64,000 nucleotides of DNA from assembly GCA_965223755.1 (NCBI GenBank), contig CBDCXF010000001.1, forward strand, positions 62,001 through 126,000. Reading direction: 5' to 3'. The translations under genes and the position numbers were made by a program. The stretch's first letter is position 1. The number at the start of each line of letters is the position of its first letter. The notes below the pieces were generated by a model that saw nothing but the letters and a program-made list of their open reading frames with translations, did no database searches and was not told the origin of the DNA. Below are positions 1 to 8,307 of this stretch, in pieces. This DNA is from CBDCXF01 sp965223755. Its GTDB lineage: Bacteria > Acidobacteriota > Thermoanaerobaculia > Multivoradales > JAHEKO01.

Positions 1-139
1 AGGTCGGAGATTCGTGTCATGGCAAGGTAAAATACGCCGTTCGTCCCGCCCTAGCAATTTAGACACGGGGCAATTTGGATCCGGGTCGCAGCCGGGAACA
101 TCATAGATCGGCCCGCCGGGCGCAATTTTCAAAAAGTCG

Positions 140-1180
140 ATGTCAAAACTCAGTTCGCGAGATAAAGCCATTCTGAAAGAGGTGGTACTCGCATACACCG
201 TGACGGGGGAGCCTGTCAGTTCTCGCTCGATCGCCAAATTCGGGCGGCTCGGGGTGTCGGCGGCGACGATTCGCAATTCGATGGCCGAGTTGGAGGACGA
301 GGGTTATTTGGAGCAGCCTCACGTATCTGCCGGACGTCGGCCCACGCCCCACGCATACCGCTACTACGTCAGCTCATTAATGGGTGAACCGGCGATCGCC
401 GATGCGGACCGCCGGGCGCTCGATGAAGCATTGACCCGGGCGGTGCGGCGCGAGGAGCCGGTCCTTCCGGCGGCGAGTCGGGTTCTGAGTGAGCTAGCGC
501 AGCAAGTTTCGGTCGTACTCACTCCGCGCATGGAAGATACGGTGCTTGAGGCGGTCGACTTCGTCGGTCTTTCCGGCGGTCGTGTTTTGTGCGTGGTGGC
601 GGCGGCGGGAGGCTTTGTCGATCACAAGATTCTCCAGGTTGATGAGATCGACGAGGCAGAACTGTTGCGCATCGCCAACTATCTCAACGAGCAGTTTCGA
701 GGCATGAGTCTGGGGCGCATTCGGCGCCGTCTCATTGAGCTGCTGGAAGATGAGCGCACGCGCGTTGACGAGTTGTTGCGTCGCTCCGTCTTGCTGGCGC
801 GCAAGGCTCTGATCGATGACGACAGCCAGGACGTGGTGGTCGACGGCGCCGCCGGCGTCCTCAACTACCCTGAGCTCGCCGACGTGGCGACCGTACGCCG
901 CTTGCTGGCGACGTTCGAACACAAAGTCAAGCTGGTCAATTTGCTCAGCCGGCTGATTGAAGGGCAGGGAGTTCGGGTCGTGATCGACGACGATAGCGAT
1001 CTCACTTCCGAACTCGGTTTTAGCCTGGTGGCGACCAGTTACAGCTCGGCCGAACGCCCGATCGGTAGCCTGGGTGTTCTAGGGCCGACGCGGATGGAAT
1101 ACCCCAAAGTGGTCGCCTTGGTGCAGTATTTGGGCGACCGTCTGACGCAAGCCCTCGAGGAAACCAGCGCCAGGGCCTGA
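140..1180 (+). CDS. hrcA: Heat-inducible transcription repressor HrcA
   Basis: This is HrcA, the repressor of class I heat-shock operons, which normally binds the CIRCE operator and is kept active by the chaperonin GroEL. The N-terminal winged helix covers about residues 5-75 and includes the family stretch SAATIRNSMAELEDEGYL followed by SAGRRPT. The rest is the usual GAF-like and dimerisation region. At 346 aa the length is normal. It is the first gene of hrcA-grpE-dnaK-dnaJ, so autoregulation of the operon is expected. No perfect CIRCE (TTAGCACTC, nine bases, GAGTGCTAA) is visible in bases 1-139. The operator may lie before the window or be diverged. The ATG at 140 lacks a clear Shine-Dalgarno. 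Confidence 0.95.
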   Translation: MSKLSSRDKAILKEVVLAYTVTGEPVSSRSIAKFGRLGVSAATIRNSMAELEDEGYLEQPHVSAGRRPTPHAYRYYVSSLMGEPAIADADRRALDEALTRAVRREEPVLPAASRVLSELAQQVSVVLTPRMEDTVLEAVDFVGLSGGRVLCVVAAAGGFVDHKILQVDEIDEAELLRIANYLNEQFRGMSLGRIRRRLIELLEDERTRVDELLRRSVLLARKALIDDDSQDVVVDGAAGVLNYPELADVATVRRLLATFEHKVKLVNLLSRLIEGQGVRVVIDDDSDLTSELGFSLVATSYSSAERPIGSLGVLGPTRMEYPKVVALVQYLGDRLTQALEETSARA

Positions 1181-1223
1181 TTGCTTAGCTGCTCGCAAGG
1201 GCGGCGTCAGGATGTGAGGAAAG

Positions 1224-1859
1224 ATGACTACGGATCGAAACGATGAACCCCTTGAGGTCCTCGCGGTCGACGATGACCTTGACTTGGAAAGTGCGGTGCA
1301 GGATGCGCTCGGAGCGGTCGAAGCTGATGCCGCGCCCGAGCAAACCGATAAGGCCACTGAGCCGGAGGATCCTGCGGCGGCGCTGGAACGAGAGAACCGC
1401 GATCTCAAAGAACAAGTGCTGCGTGGACTCGCTGACCTTGAGAATTACCGCAAACGCATGGCTCGCGAGCGCGCCGAAGAACGCCGCTACTCGGGACAGA
1501 GCGTGTTGCGCGACTTTCTCGACGTGAAGGACAACCTGGGGCGCGCTTTGGGCTCCGAGGGTAATCTCGATGACCTCAAGCTGGGCGTCGAGATGACCTT
1601 GCGTCAATTCGATCAAGTACTGGAACGAGCTGGAGTGGTCGAAGTTGAAGCGGTTGGGCTTCCTTTCGATCCAGCGGTTCACGATGCCGTCTCGCGGATC
1701 GAGAGCGATGAAGTCGATGGGCCGACAGTAATCGAAGAGATGCAGCGCGGATACAGCATGCACGACCGCCTGCTGCGCCCGGCGCGCGTCGTCGTAGCGG
1801 TGCCGGCGAGTTCCCGGGATGACAGCCCCGGCGACGACAGCTCCACGAGCGAGGAATAA
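1224..1859 (+). CDS. grpE: Nucleotide exchange factor GrpE
   Basis: GrpE releases ADP from DnaK in the cytoplasmic Hsp70 cycle. The 211-aa protein has an acidic, low-complexity N-terminus (about residues 1-50). A long coiled coil follows around residues 52-100 (DLKEQVLRGLADLENYRKRM). The C-terminal beta domain carries the typical VEAVGLPFDPAVHDAV stretch. The ATG at 1224 follows the ribosome site GTGAGGAAAG at 1215. The gene ends three bases before dnaK, and the order grpE-dnaK-dnaJ supports the assignment. Confidence 0.95.
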   Translation: MTTDRNDEPLEVLAVDDDLDLESAVQDALGAVEADAAPEQTDKATEPEDPAAALERENRDLKEQVLRGLADLENYRKRMARERAEERRYSGQSVLRDFLDVKDNLGRALGSEGNLDDLKLGVEMTLRQFDQVLERAGVVEVEAVGLPFDPAVHDAVSRIESDEVDGPTVIEEMQRGYSMHDRLLRPARVVVAVPASSRDDSPGDDSSTSEE

Positions 1860-1862
1860 GAG

Positions 1863-3668
1863 TTGTCGCGGATCGTCGGTATCGACCTGGGGACCACCAA
1901 CAGTTGCGTTGCAGTGGTTGAGGGTGCAGAGCCACGCGTTCTCGCCAATCGTGAGGGGGCGCGCACCACGCCTTCGGTGGTGGCCTTTACCGATGCAGGG
2001 CGATTGGTCGGACAGCCTGCACGCAGGCAGGCGCTGGCCAACCCGCGGCGCACGGTGTTCGCCGCCAAGCGCCTCATGGGCCGCAAGTTCGACGATCCGG
2101 CGATTCAGGAGTATGCCGCCCGCGTGCCGTACACCATCGCGCATCTCGACAATGGCGACGCTGGAGTCGACGTCGGTGGAGAGGTGCTGTCGCCGGAGCA
2201 AGTCTCGGGCATCGTGTTGCAGGAACTCAAGGAAGCGGCAGAAGAGATCCTCGATGAGGAAGTCGACCGAGCGGTGATCACCGTTCCCGCCTATTTCGAC
2301 GACGCACAGCGCCAGGCGACGAGGGATGCCGGCGAGATCGCCGGCCTTGAGGTTCTGCGCATCATCAACGAACCGACAGTCGCCGCTTTTGCCCATGGCC
2401 TAGGAGACGAACGGGCCAACGTCGCGGTCTACGACTTGGGTGGAGGTACCTTCGATATTTCGATTCTTGAGCGTAGCGGCGATGTGTTCGAAGTACGCGC
2501 TACCGCTGGCGACCCATTCCTGGGCGGCGAAGACTTCGACTACCAGGTGATCTCGTGGTTGGCGGAAGTGGTGCGGTCGGATCAAGGCTCGTTCGACCCG
2601 GATCGCATGGTTTCGCAACGATTGCGCGAGGCCGCGGAAGCGGCCAAGTGCGAGCTGTCGTTCGAAGAGGAGGCCGAGATCAATCTGCCCTTTTTGGTCG
2701 ACGACTACCACTTAAAGCGCAGATTGAGCCGTTCTGAGTTCGACGAACTGGTCGCCGACTTGGTGGCGCGAACCCGCAAACCGGTGGTGGACGCGTTGGA
2801 GCAAGCGGACTTGCGGGCCGACCAGATCGACGAGGTGCTGCTGGTCGGGGGCCAAACGCGCACCCTTGCGGTGCGCCGACTGGCGGAAGAACTCTTTGGT
2901 ACCGAACCCCAAGCCGGAGTCAACCCGGAAGAGGTTGTGGCCATGGGGGCCGCCCTGCAGGGCGGCGTGCTCGCTGGGGAGATCGACGATGTCGTTCTCC
3001 TCGACGTCACCGCGTTGTCGCTGGGGGTGGAGACCCAAGGGGGCTTGTTCACCCCGGTCATTCCCCGCAATTCGACCATTCCGACCCGCGAGTCGTTAAT
3101 CTTCACCACCGTCAAGGATGATCAAGAAGAGGTTGAAGTCCACGTTCTGCAAGGGGAGCGGCAGATCGCTTCGGACAACCGTTCGCTGGGCAAGTTCTCA
3201 TTGGTGGGAATTCCGGCCGCCCCCAAAGGTGTTCCACAGATCGACGTCACCTTTGCCATCGATTCGGATGGCATCGTGGAAGTCAAGGCACGCGACCAGA
3301 CCAGCGGCGTCGAGCAAGAAATCGAGATTGCCCCCGCGGGCGGTCTTTCTCGCGACGACATCGAGAGGATGGTCGCCGAAGCTCAAGAGCAGGCGGCGGT
3401 GGACGAGCAGCGGCGTGAGGAACGCAGCACCCGCGTCCGTCTGGAGTCGCTGATCGCGAGTACGGAGAAGTCGTTGCAGCAATACAGTTCCGTTATCGGC
3501 GCCGAGGTCAAGAGCGTCGCCGAGCAGGCTCTGGAGCACGCGCGCGAGGCCCTGGTGTCAGGGCAGTTCGGCGCGGTTGAGGAATCACTATCGGAGATGG
3601 CGAGAGTCTCGCGAGCAGTAGCTGAAGCGATGATCGGTGGCGACGAAGGGGACGGAGAGAACACTTGA
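1863..3668 (+). CDS. dnaK: Chaperone DnaK (Hsp70)
   Basis: This is the ATP-dependent Hsp70 chaperone. Visible signatures are GIDLGTTNSCVAV at residue 6, the VPAYFDDAQRQATRDAG segment near 141, the phosphate-binding DLGGGTFDIS at 191 and LLVGGQTR near 325. The substrate-binding domain starts around 375. At 601 aa it is shorter than typical DnaK (about 610-640 aa), and the lid ends in a short acidic tail instead of a long glycine-rich one. The start is TTG at 1863, preceded by GAGGA at about 1850. Grp E ends three bases upstream, and the stop overlaps the dnaJ start, which implies translational coupling. Confidence 0.96.
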   Translation: MSRIVGIDLGTTNSCVAVVEGAEPRVLANREGARTTPSVVAFTDAGRLVGQPARRQALANPRRTVFAAKRLMGRKFDDPAIQEYAARVPYTIAHLDNGDAGVDVGGEVLSPEQVSGIVLQELKEAAEEILDEEVDRAVITVPAYFDDAQRQATRDAGEIAGLEVLRIINEPTVAAFAHGLGDERANVAVYDLGGGTFDISILERSGDVFEVRATAGDPFLGGEDFDYQVISWLAEVVRSDQGSFDPDRMVSQRLREAAEAAKCELSFEEEAEINLPFLVDDYHLKRRLSRSEFDELVADLVARTRKPVVDALEQADLRADQIDEVLLVGGQTRTLAVRRLAEELFGTEPQAGVNPEEVVAMGAALQGGVLAGEIDDVVLLDVTALSLGVETQGGLFTPVIPRNSTIPTRESLIFTTVKDDQEEVEVHVLQGERQIASDNRSLGKFSLVGIPAAPKGVPQIDVTFAIDSDGIVEVKARDQTSGVEQEIEIAPAGGLSRDDIERMVAEAQEQAAVDEQRREERSTRVRLESLIASTEKSLQQYSSVIGAEVKSVAEQALEHAREALVSGQFGAVEESLSEMARVSRAVAEAMIGGDEGDGENT

Positions 3669-4771
3669 GCGCACGCGATTACTATGAGGTCTTGGGGGTC
3701 GAGAAAGGGGCCTCCCGGCAAGAGATTAAGAGCGCCTACCGGCGTCTCGCCGTCCGCTATCACCCCGACCGCAACCCCGACGATGCTCAGGCGGAGGCCA
3801 AATTTAAGGAGGCCGCGGAGGCCTACGCGGTTCTCTCCGACGAACAAAAGCGCGCTCAGTACGACCGTTTCGGCCACCGGGGCATGGGTGGCGGAGGTTT
3901 CGGTGGGTTCGACCCCACCACCTTCGGGGATTTCGCCGACATCCTGGGCGACTTCTTCGGCTTTGGATTTCAACGCGCTTCGCGAAGCGGCGCTCGCCCG
4001 GGCGCTGACCTCCGCTACCGGCTCAGTATCTCGCTTGACGAGGCCGCACGTGGAATTGACAAGACGCTGCGGATTCCACGTTTGGAGACCTGTGAGTCTT
4101 GCGAAGGCACCGGCGCCGAAGGCGCAACGGCCAAATCCACCTGTTCTGCCTGCGAAGGCTATGGCCAGATTCGCATGACCCAGGGGTTCCTCACCGTGTC
4201 GCGCACCTGCCCCAAGTGCAGCGGTACCGGTGAGGTCATCGAGACGCCGTGCCGAGAGTGCAACGGCGCCGGACGCAACGAGCAGCAGAGAACGCTGACC
4301 GTGAAGGTGCCGCCTGGTGTCAGTACCGGTGCTCGTCTGCGCCTGCAGGGAGAAGGAGAGGACGGCCAGGGTGGAGGTCCAACCGGTGATTTGATCGTTG
4401 AGCTCCTGGTGTCCGAACACGAGAAGTTCGTGCGCAATCGCGACGACCTGCATAGTCTGCTGGAGGTTTCTTACAGCCAGGCGGTTCTCGGTGCCGAATT
4501 AGAGGTTGAGACTTTGTTTGGTGTAGAGGACTTCTCGCTGCCTTCGGGGACGCGCAATGGCAGCGAGTTTCGGTTGCGCGGCAAGGGCATGCCGCGGCTC
4601 GGTGGTCGCGGTCAGGGCGATCACGTGGTGCAGATCGAAGTCAAGGTTCCCGATCCCAAATGGCTCGACGACGAGCGCGTCGAACTGTTGCGCCGCCTGG
4701 CGGAGTTGGACGGCGAGCAAGTCGCGGAGCCCAAGGGCGTGGTCGAACGGGTCAAGGATCTATTCAACTAA
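3665..4771 (+). CDS. dnaJ: Chaperone DnaJ (Hsp40 co-chaperone)
   Basis: DnaJ stimulates the DnaK ATPase and delivers substrates. The J domain (residues 1-70) has the HPD triad in YHPDRNP. A Gly/Phe-rich linker with GMGGGGFGGF follows. Four zinc-finger repeats start around residue 142: CESCEGTG, CSACEGYG, CPKCSGTG and CRECNGAG. The C-terminal substrate-binding domains complete a full 368-aa type I DnaJ. The TTG start at 3665 overlaps the dnaK stop (TTGA), and GGAGAG lies just upstream. It is the last chaperone gene of the operon and is followed at 40 bases by prmA. Confidence 0.96.
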   Translation: MSARDYYEVLGVEKGASRQEIKSAYRRLAVRYHPDRNPDDAQAEAKFKEAAEAYAVLSDEQKRAQYDRFGHRGMGGGGFGGFDPTTFGDFADILGDFFGFGFQRASRSGARPGADLRYRLSISLDEAARGIDKTLRIPRLETCESCEGTGAEGATAKSTCSACEGYGQIRMTQGFLTVSRTCPKCSGTGEVIETPCRECNGAGRNEQQRTLTVKVPPGVSTGARLRLQGEGEDGQGGGPTGDLIVELLVSEHEKFVRNRDDLHSLLEVSYSQAVLGAELEVETLFGVEDFSLPSGTRNGSEFRLRGKGMPRLGGRGQGDHVVQIEVKVPDPKWLDDERVELLRRLAELDGEQVAEPKGVVERVKDLFN

Positions 4772-4810
4772 CAGCGGAAACAGCAAGCCGGACAACCGCA
4801 CATCTCAACC

Positions 4811-5665
4811 TTGTCGTCGCACAAGTTCCTCGCAGTCGTAGTGGAGGCGCCGGACGAACTGGCGGAGTTGGTCGCGGCCGCCGCCGAAGAAGCCGGGACG
4901 CTTGGCTGCGAAGTCGGAGACGGCTGGTTGAAAGTCTTTTTTGACGCCGTCACCGGAGCCCGCCTCCCGTTGGACTTTCCCGCCATCAACGGCACACGGG
5001 TGCGCAGCCGCACGTGGCTGGAAGACCAGGATTGGCTCGCCGCCTACCGAGAGGGGGTCAGTCCCATTGCCGTCGGGGACCGGTTCATCGTCGACCCGCG
5101 GGAAGTCGGTGCCGAGCCGATTGTGGCGGAGGGACGACGTGTGCTGCGGGTGCCCGCTCGACGCGCTTTTGGCACCGGCGGACACGAGAGTACGCGTCTG
5201 GCACTTAAACTCATCGAACATCTACAACTGCGGCAGCGAAGGGTCCTGGATTTTGGCATTGGCTCAGGAATCTTGTCGTTTGCGGCAGCCAGCCTCGGCG
5301 CCGAGCATTGCGCTGGCGTCGAACACGACCTCACCTCCGCTCTCGTCGGCGCTCAGAACCGAAGCTTGCAAAACTGCGAGTGGAATTGCCTGCGAACCGT
5401 CAGCTTCGTCGCCGGCAGCTCGGGCGCCCTCAAGCCCCTGAGACATTTCGATGTGCTGCTGATCAACACCCGTCCGATCAACTGGCTGCCTCACGCGGCC
5501 TCGATAGCGGCCTGCCTACGGCCCGGGGCGCAGGTCGTCCATGCTGGTTTTTTGGATTCCGAGGCGACCGAGGTCGAAGGCGCGTGGAGAGATTTGGGCT
5601 GGGCTCCGGTGCAAAGCGAGCGCGAAGGCGAGTGGAAAGCTATGCTGCTGGTCGGGACGGAATGA
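4811..5665 (+). CDS. prmA: Ribosomal protein L11 methyltransferase (PrmA-like)
   Basis: PrmA transfers methyl groups from S-adenosylmethionine to ribosomal protein L11 in the cytoplasm. The Rossmann motif I is seen as VLDFGIGSGILSFAAASLGA, preceded by the family segment RRAFGTGGHESTRLAL. The 284-aa length fits. The later motif that in most family members reads like ANILA is replaced here by LLINTRPINWL, so the exact substrate is less certain than the fold. The start is TTG at 4811. The stop overlaps the rsmE start as ATGA. Its place behind dnaJ and before rsmE is common in bacteria. Confidence 0.85.
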   Translation: MSSHKFLAVVVEAPDELAELVAAAAEEAGTLGCEVGDGWLKVFFDAVTGARLPLDFPAINGTRVRSRTWLEDQDWLAAYREGVSPIAVGDRFIVDPREVGAEPIVAEGRRVLRVPARRAFGTGGHESTRLALKLIEHLQLRQRRVLDFGIGSGILSFAAASLGAEHCAGVEHDLTSALVGAQNRSLQNCEWNCLRTVSFVAGSSGALKPLRHFDVLLINTRPINWLPHAASIAACLRPGAQVVHAGFLDSEATEVEGAWRDLGWAPVQSEREGEWKAMLLVGTE

Positions 5666-6387
5666 TGCGCGCCACGCTCTTGGTCACTGCTAACGAACTC
5701 GAGTCTGAAGAATTGGCGGTCGATGGCAAGACCTTTCACCATCTCTTTCGCGTGCGCAGGGCCAGCCCAGATGCAAACTTGCGCTTGACCGACGGTGCCG
5801 GCCGCTACCGGAACGCAAAGATCGTGAAGATTGGAAAGGAAAGTGCGACGCTTGCCGCCACCGGGGAAATGGCGATCGCGCCGCCACTTTGCTGTCGCGG
5901 TCTCCTGGTGCCGGTACTAGGGGCCAAGCGCACCACTTGGATGGTGGAAAAGTCGGTCGAACTCGGCGCCGCTGCGATCTACTTCTATTCGGGTGAGCGC
6001 GCGCCGCGCGAGTTGACGAAGACCGCGGTGAACCGGTTGCAGCGGGTGGCGAGGTCGGCTCTTGCGCAATGTCACGGATCTTGGTTGCCTGAGATCACCG
6101 TTCCGGCGCCGTTGAGCGATGTTCTGAGTGCCGTTCCGGATACCGACCGAAAATATTTTGCAGACAGTCCCGGGGAGGCCGCGCTGGAAACCGCGTCCGG
6201 GGAGACTGCTTCCGGGAAGACTGCTTCCAGGAAAGTAGTGTGGGCCATCGGCCCTGAGGGGGGTTGGACTGATCGAGACCGCACGGCCCTCCTGCAATTT
6301 GGGTTTGTCCCCACTTCGTTGGGCCGCCAGACGCTACGCACCGAGACCGCAGCCCTGGTGGCGTTGAGTTCCTGCTTAGGTCGCTAG
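5662..6387 (+). CDS. rsmE: 16S rRNA m3U1498 methyltransferase RsmE
   Basis: RsmE methylates N3 of uridine 1498 of 16S rRNA using a SPOUT knot fold. The family C-terminal signature is visible: GPEGGWTDRDR followed by FVPTSLGRQTLRTETAALVAL. The N-terminal PUA-like domain contains HHLFRVRRAS. The start was set at ATG 5662, which overlaps the prmA stop as ATGA. The open frame reaches further upstream but only as a shadow of prmA. A three-fold 15-bp repeat at 6187-6231 inserts an ETASG-type linker about residues 175-190, just before the knot signature. Predicted length is 241 aa, normal for the family. Confidence 0.92.
   Translation: MMRATLLVTANELESEELAVDGKTFHHLFRVRRASPDANLRLTDGAGRYRNAKIVKIGKESATLAATGEMAIAPPLCCRGLLVPVLGAKRTTWMVEKSVELGAAAIYFYSGERAPRELTKTAVNRLQRVARSALAQCHGSWLPEITVPAPLSDVLSAVPDTDRKYFADSPGEAALETASGETASGKTASRKVVWAIGPEGGWTDRDRTALLQFGFVPTSLGRQTLRTETAALVALSSCLGR
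6187..6231 (+). repeat. 3 x 15-bp in-frame tandem repeat inside rsmE
   Basis: Three consecutive 15-base units follow the pattern RARACYGCKTCCRGG. They encode ETASG, ETASG and KTASR. The period is a multiple of three, so the reading frame is kept. The segment lies just before the conserved GPEGG motif and reads as an added linker. Confidence 0.9.
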
Positions 6388-6496
6388 GCTTGCAATTTGC
6401 CATTGGCCAGCGTGATTGCTTGGTTTGACACCGTCGGGACGCGCGATTAGCCTTTTTTGAGCCTCTTTGTCTCACACATTGCCGGGAGTTCGAACC

Positions 6497-7627
6497 ATGC
6501 AAATCAACGATCTACTTCGAATTGCGGTGGACCGCGGCGCCTCGGATCTGCACCTCAAGGCCGGAAATCATCCCGTGGTTCGCATCGACGGCGAACTGGC
6601 ATTTCTGGAGCAATACGAGCTTCTGCGCGCCGACCAGACCATGGAAATGGCCTTGTCGCTGATGAATCCACGTCAGAAAGAGCGCTTTCGCGAGGAGATG
6701 GGTATCGACCTTTCTTATGAGGTACCGGAGTTAGGCCGGTTTCGCTGCAACGCGTTTCTCCAACGCGGCGCCGTGAGCATCGTTTCGCGCGTTATCCACA
6801 GTGAGGTTCCCGGAATCGACACACTCAATTTGCCCGAAGTGGTCAAGACCATCGCCGACGAACCGCGTGGCCTGGTTCTTTGTACTGGCACGACCGGCTC
6901 CGGTAAGTCGACGACTCTGGCGTCGATGATTGACTACGTCAATGCCCGGCGAGCCGAGCACATCATCACCGTTGAAGATCCGATCGAATTCGTCCATCGC
7001 GACCGCCGTTCGGTTATCAACCAGCGAGAGCTGGACGTCGACACTCCGACTTTTTCCAACGCGCTGCGCGCAGCCATGCGTCAGGACCCGGATGTCATCT
7101 TGGTCGGGGAAATGCGCGATCCGGACACCATTGAAACGGCGTTGCTGGCAGCCGAAACCGGGCATCTCGTCCTTTCGACTCTACATACGCTTGATGCCGC
7201 CGAAACCGTGCACCGCATCATCACCATGTTTCCGGTCGAGCAGCACCAGCAGATCCGCATTCAGCTCGCACAAGTGCTGCGTGCGGTCATTTCGATGCGT
7301 TTGATTCCGCGCGCCGACGGCAAAGGGCGCGTTCCTGCCATTGAAGTGCTGCGCGCAACCCCCTACATTCGCGAGTGCATCGAGAATCCGGCCAAGACCA
7401 AGTTCATCCACGATCAGATCGCGCGTGGTACCAGTCAGTACCAGATGCAGACCTTCGACCAGTCTTTGCACGGTCTGTATGAAAAGGAATTGATTACCCT
7501 TGATGAGGCGATGCGGCGGGCCAGCAACGCCGACGAATTCCGGCTGCGCCTTCAGGGCGTGCAGTCGACTTCCGATGTTGCTCTTGAGGAGATGGAGGGG
7601 ACTCTGGAGGAGATCGAAACGGCCTGA
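6497..7627 (+). CDS. pilT: Type IV pilus retraction ATPase PilT
   Basis: PilT is the hexameric ATPase that drives pilus retraction (twitching motility). Motifs in order are Walker A GTTGSGKSTT at about residues 131-140, the Asp box with ITVEDPIEFVH, the Walker B region ILVGEMRDPDTIE and the His box HLVLSTLHTLDAAETVHRI. The N-terminus (INDLLRIAVDRGASDLHLKAG) is the usual PilT beginning. ATG 6497 was chosen because it starts exactly at the family N-terminus and has GGGAG upstream. An in-frame TTG lies 30 bases earlier. No other pilus gene is in the window. Downstream genes are recX and alaS. Confidence 0.93.
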   Translation: MQINDLLRIAVDRGASDLHLKAGNHPVVRIDGELAFLEQYELLRADQTMEMALSLMNPRQKERFREEMGIDLSYEVPELGRFRCNAFLQRGAVSIVSRVIHSEVPGIDTLNLPEVVKTIADEPRGLVLCTGTTGSGKSTTLASMIDYVNARRAEHIITVEDPIEFVHRDRRSVINQRELDVDTPTFSNALRAAMRQDPDVILVGEMRDPDTIETALLAAETGHLVLSTLHTLDAAETVHRIITMFPVEQHQQIRIQLAQVLRAVISMRLIPRADGKGRVPAIEVLRATPYIRECIENPAKTKFIHDQIARGTSQYQMQTFDQSLHGLYEKELITLDEAMRRASNADEFRLRLQGVQSTSDVALEEMEGTLEEIETA

Positions 7628-7663
7628 CGCGCGCCGAATCCGATCTCTCTAAGAGGCAAAATC

Positions 7664-8131
7664 GTGGTCGAAGATCCCTCGGACATTCAGGAGTGCCGCG
7701 CCCGTGCGCTCCGACTTCTGGCCTTGCGAACTCACTTTTCAGCCGAGCTGGAGGCCAAGTTGGAAGCGCGCGGATTCGAACCAGCGGCCGTCGACGAAGT
7801 GGTCGCTCAGTTGACCGCCGAAAAGATGCTGGACGACATCCAGGCCGGGGTCGAGTTCGTAGAAACCCGCTTGCGCCGCAGGCCGGTGGGGCCGATGCGA
7901 TTGCTCGCCGATTTGGGTCGGCGCGGACTGAGTTCGGAAAAGGCACGGTCGGTGGTTGATGCCGCGTATCCGCAGGACGAAGGAGAAGTGGCGCGGCGGG
8001 CAGCGGACCGCAGCAGTGTGGCCTCGGTGGAGGCTCTGGCGCGGCGACTGGACCGCCTGGGATTCTCTTCTGCGGTCATTGGTTCGGTTCTCGACGAATA
8101 CCGTGAAGCTGATCGCAAAAAGGCGGACTAA
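7664..8131 (+). CDS. recX: Regulatory protein RecX
   Basis: RecX binds RecA filaments and modulates recombinase activity. The 155-aa protein shows the family pattern: ARALRLLALRTHFSAELEAKLEARGF near the N-terminus, then a second and third helical repeat with RLRRRPVGPMRLLADLGRRGLS and LARRLDRLGFSSAVIGSVL. The GTG start at 7664 is preceded by AAGAGG at 7651. The recX-alaS order is common in deltaproteobacteria and relatives, but recA itself is not adjacent here; pilT occupies that position. Confidence 0.88.
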   Translation: MVEDPSDIQECRARALRLLALRTHFSAELEAKLEARGFEPAAVDEVVAQLTAEKMLDDIQAGVEFVETRLRRRPVGPMRLLADLGRRGLSSEKARSVVDAAYPQDEGEVARRAADRSSVASVEALARRLDRLGFSSAVIGSVLDEYREADRKKAD

Positions 8132-8307
8132 CGAGGAGCCAGGTCTACAATCCCCGGAGCAGCAGTCGAGACTGATGGATGCGGTTTCCCTGTCTGGAAT
8201 CGGGGCGAGATTTGGTTGTCGCGCGTGCGCAAACGACTTGGCCGCGGTGGTATCGTCACCCCTCTGTGTCGTGATCCAGGTGACCCTTTCGACGCAGGCC
8301 AACGGCC

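Noticed and set aside
1185..2396. 403-codon open frame on the minus strand opposite grpE and dnaK
   Set aside because: Shadow of GC-rich, strongly supported + strand genes; its sequence is low-complexity and matches no family.
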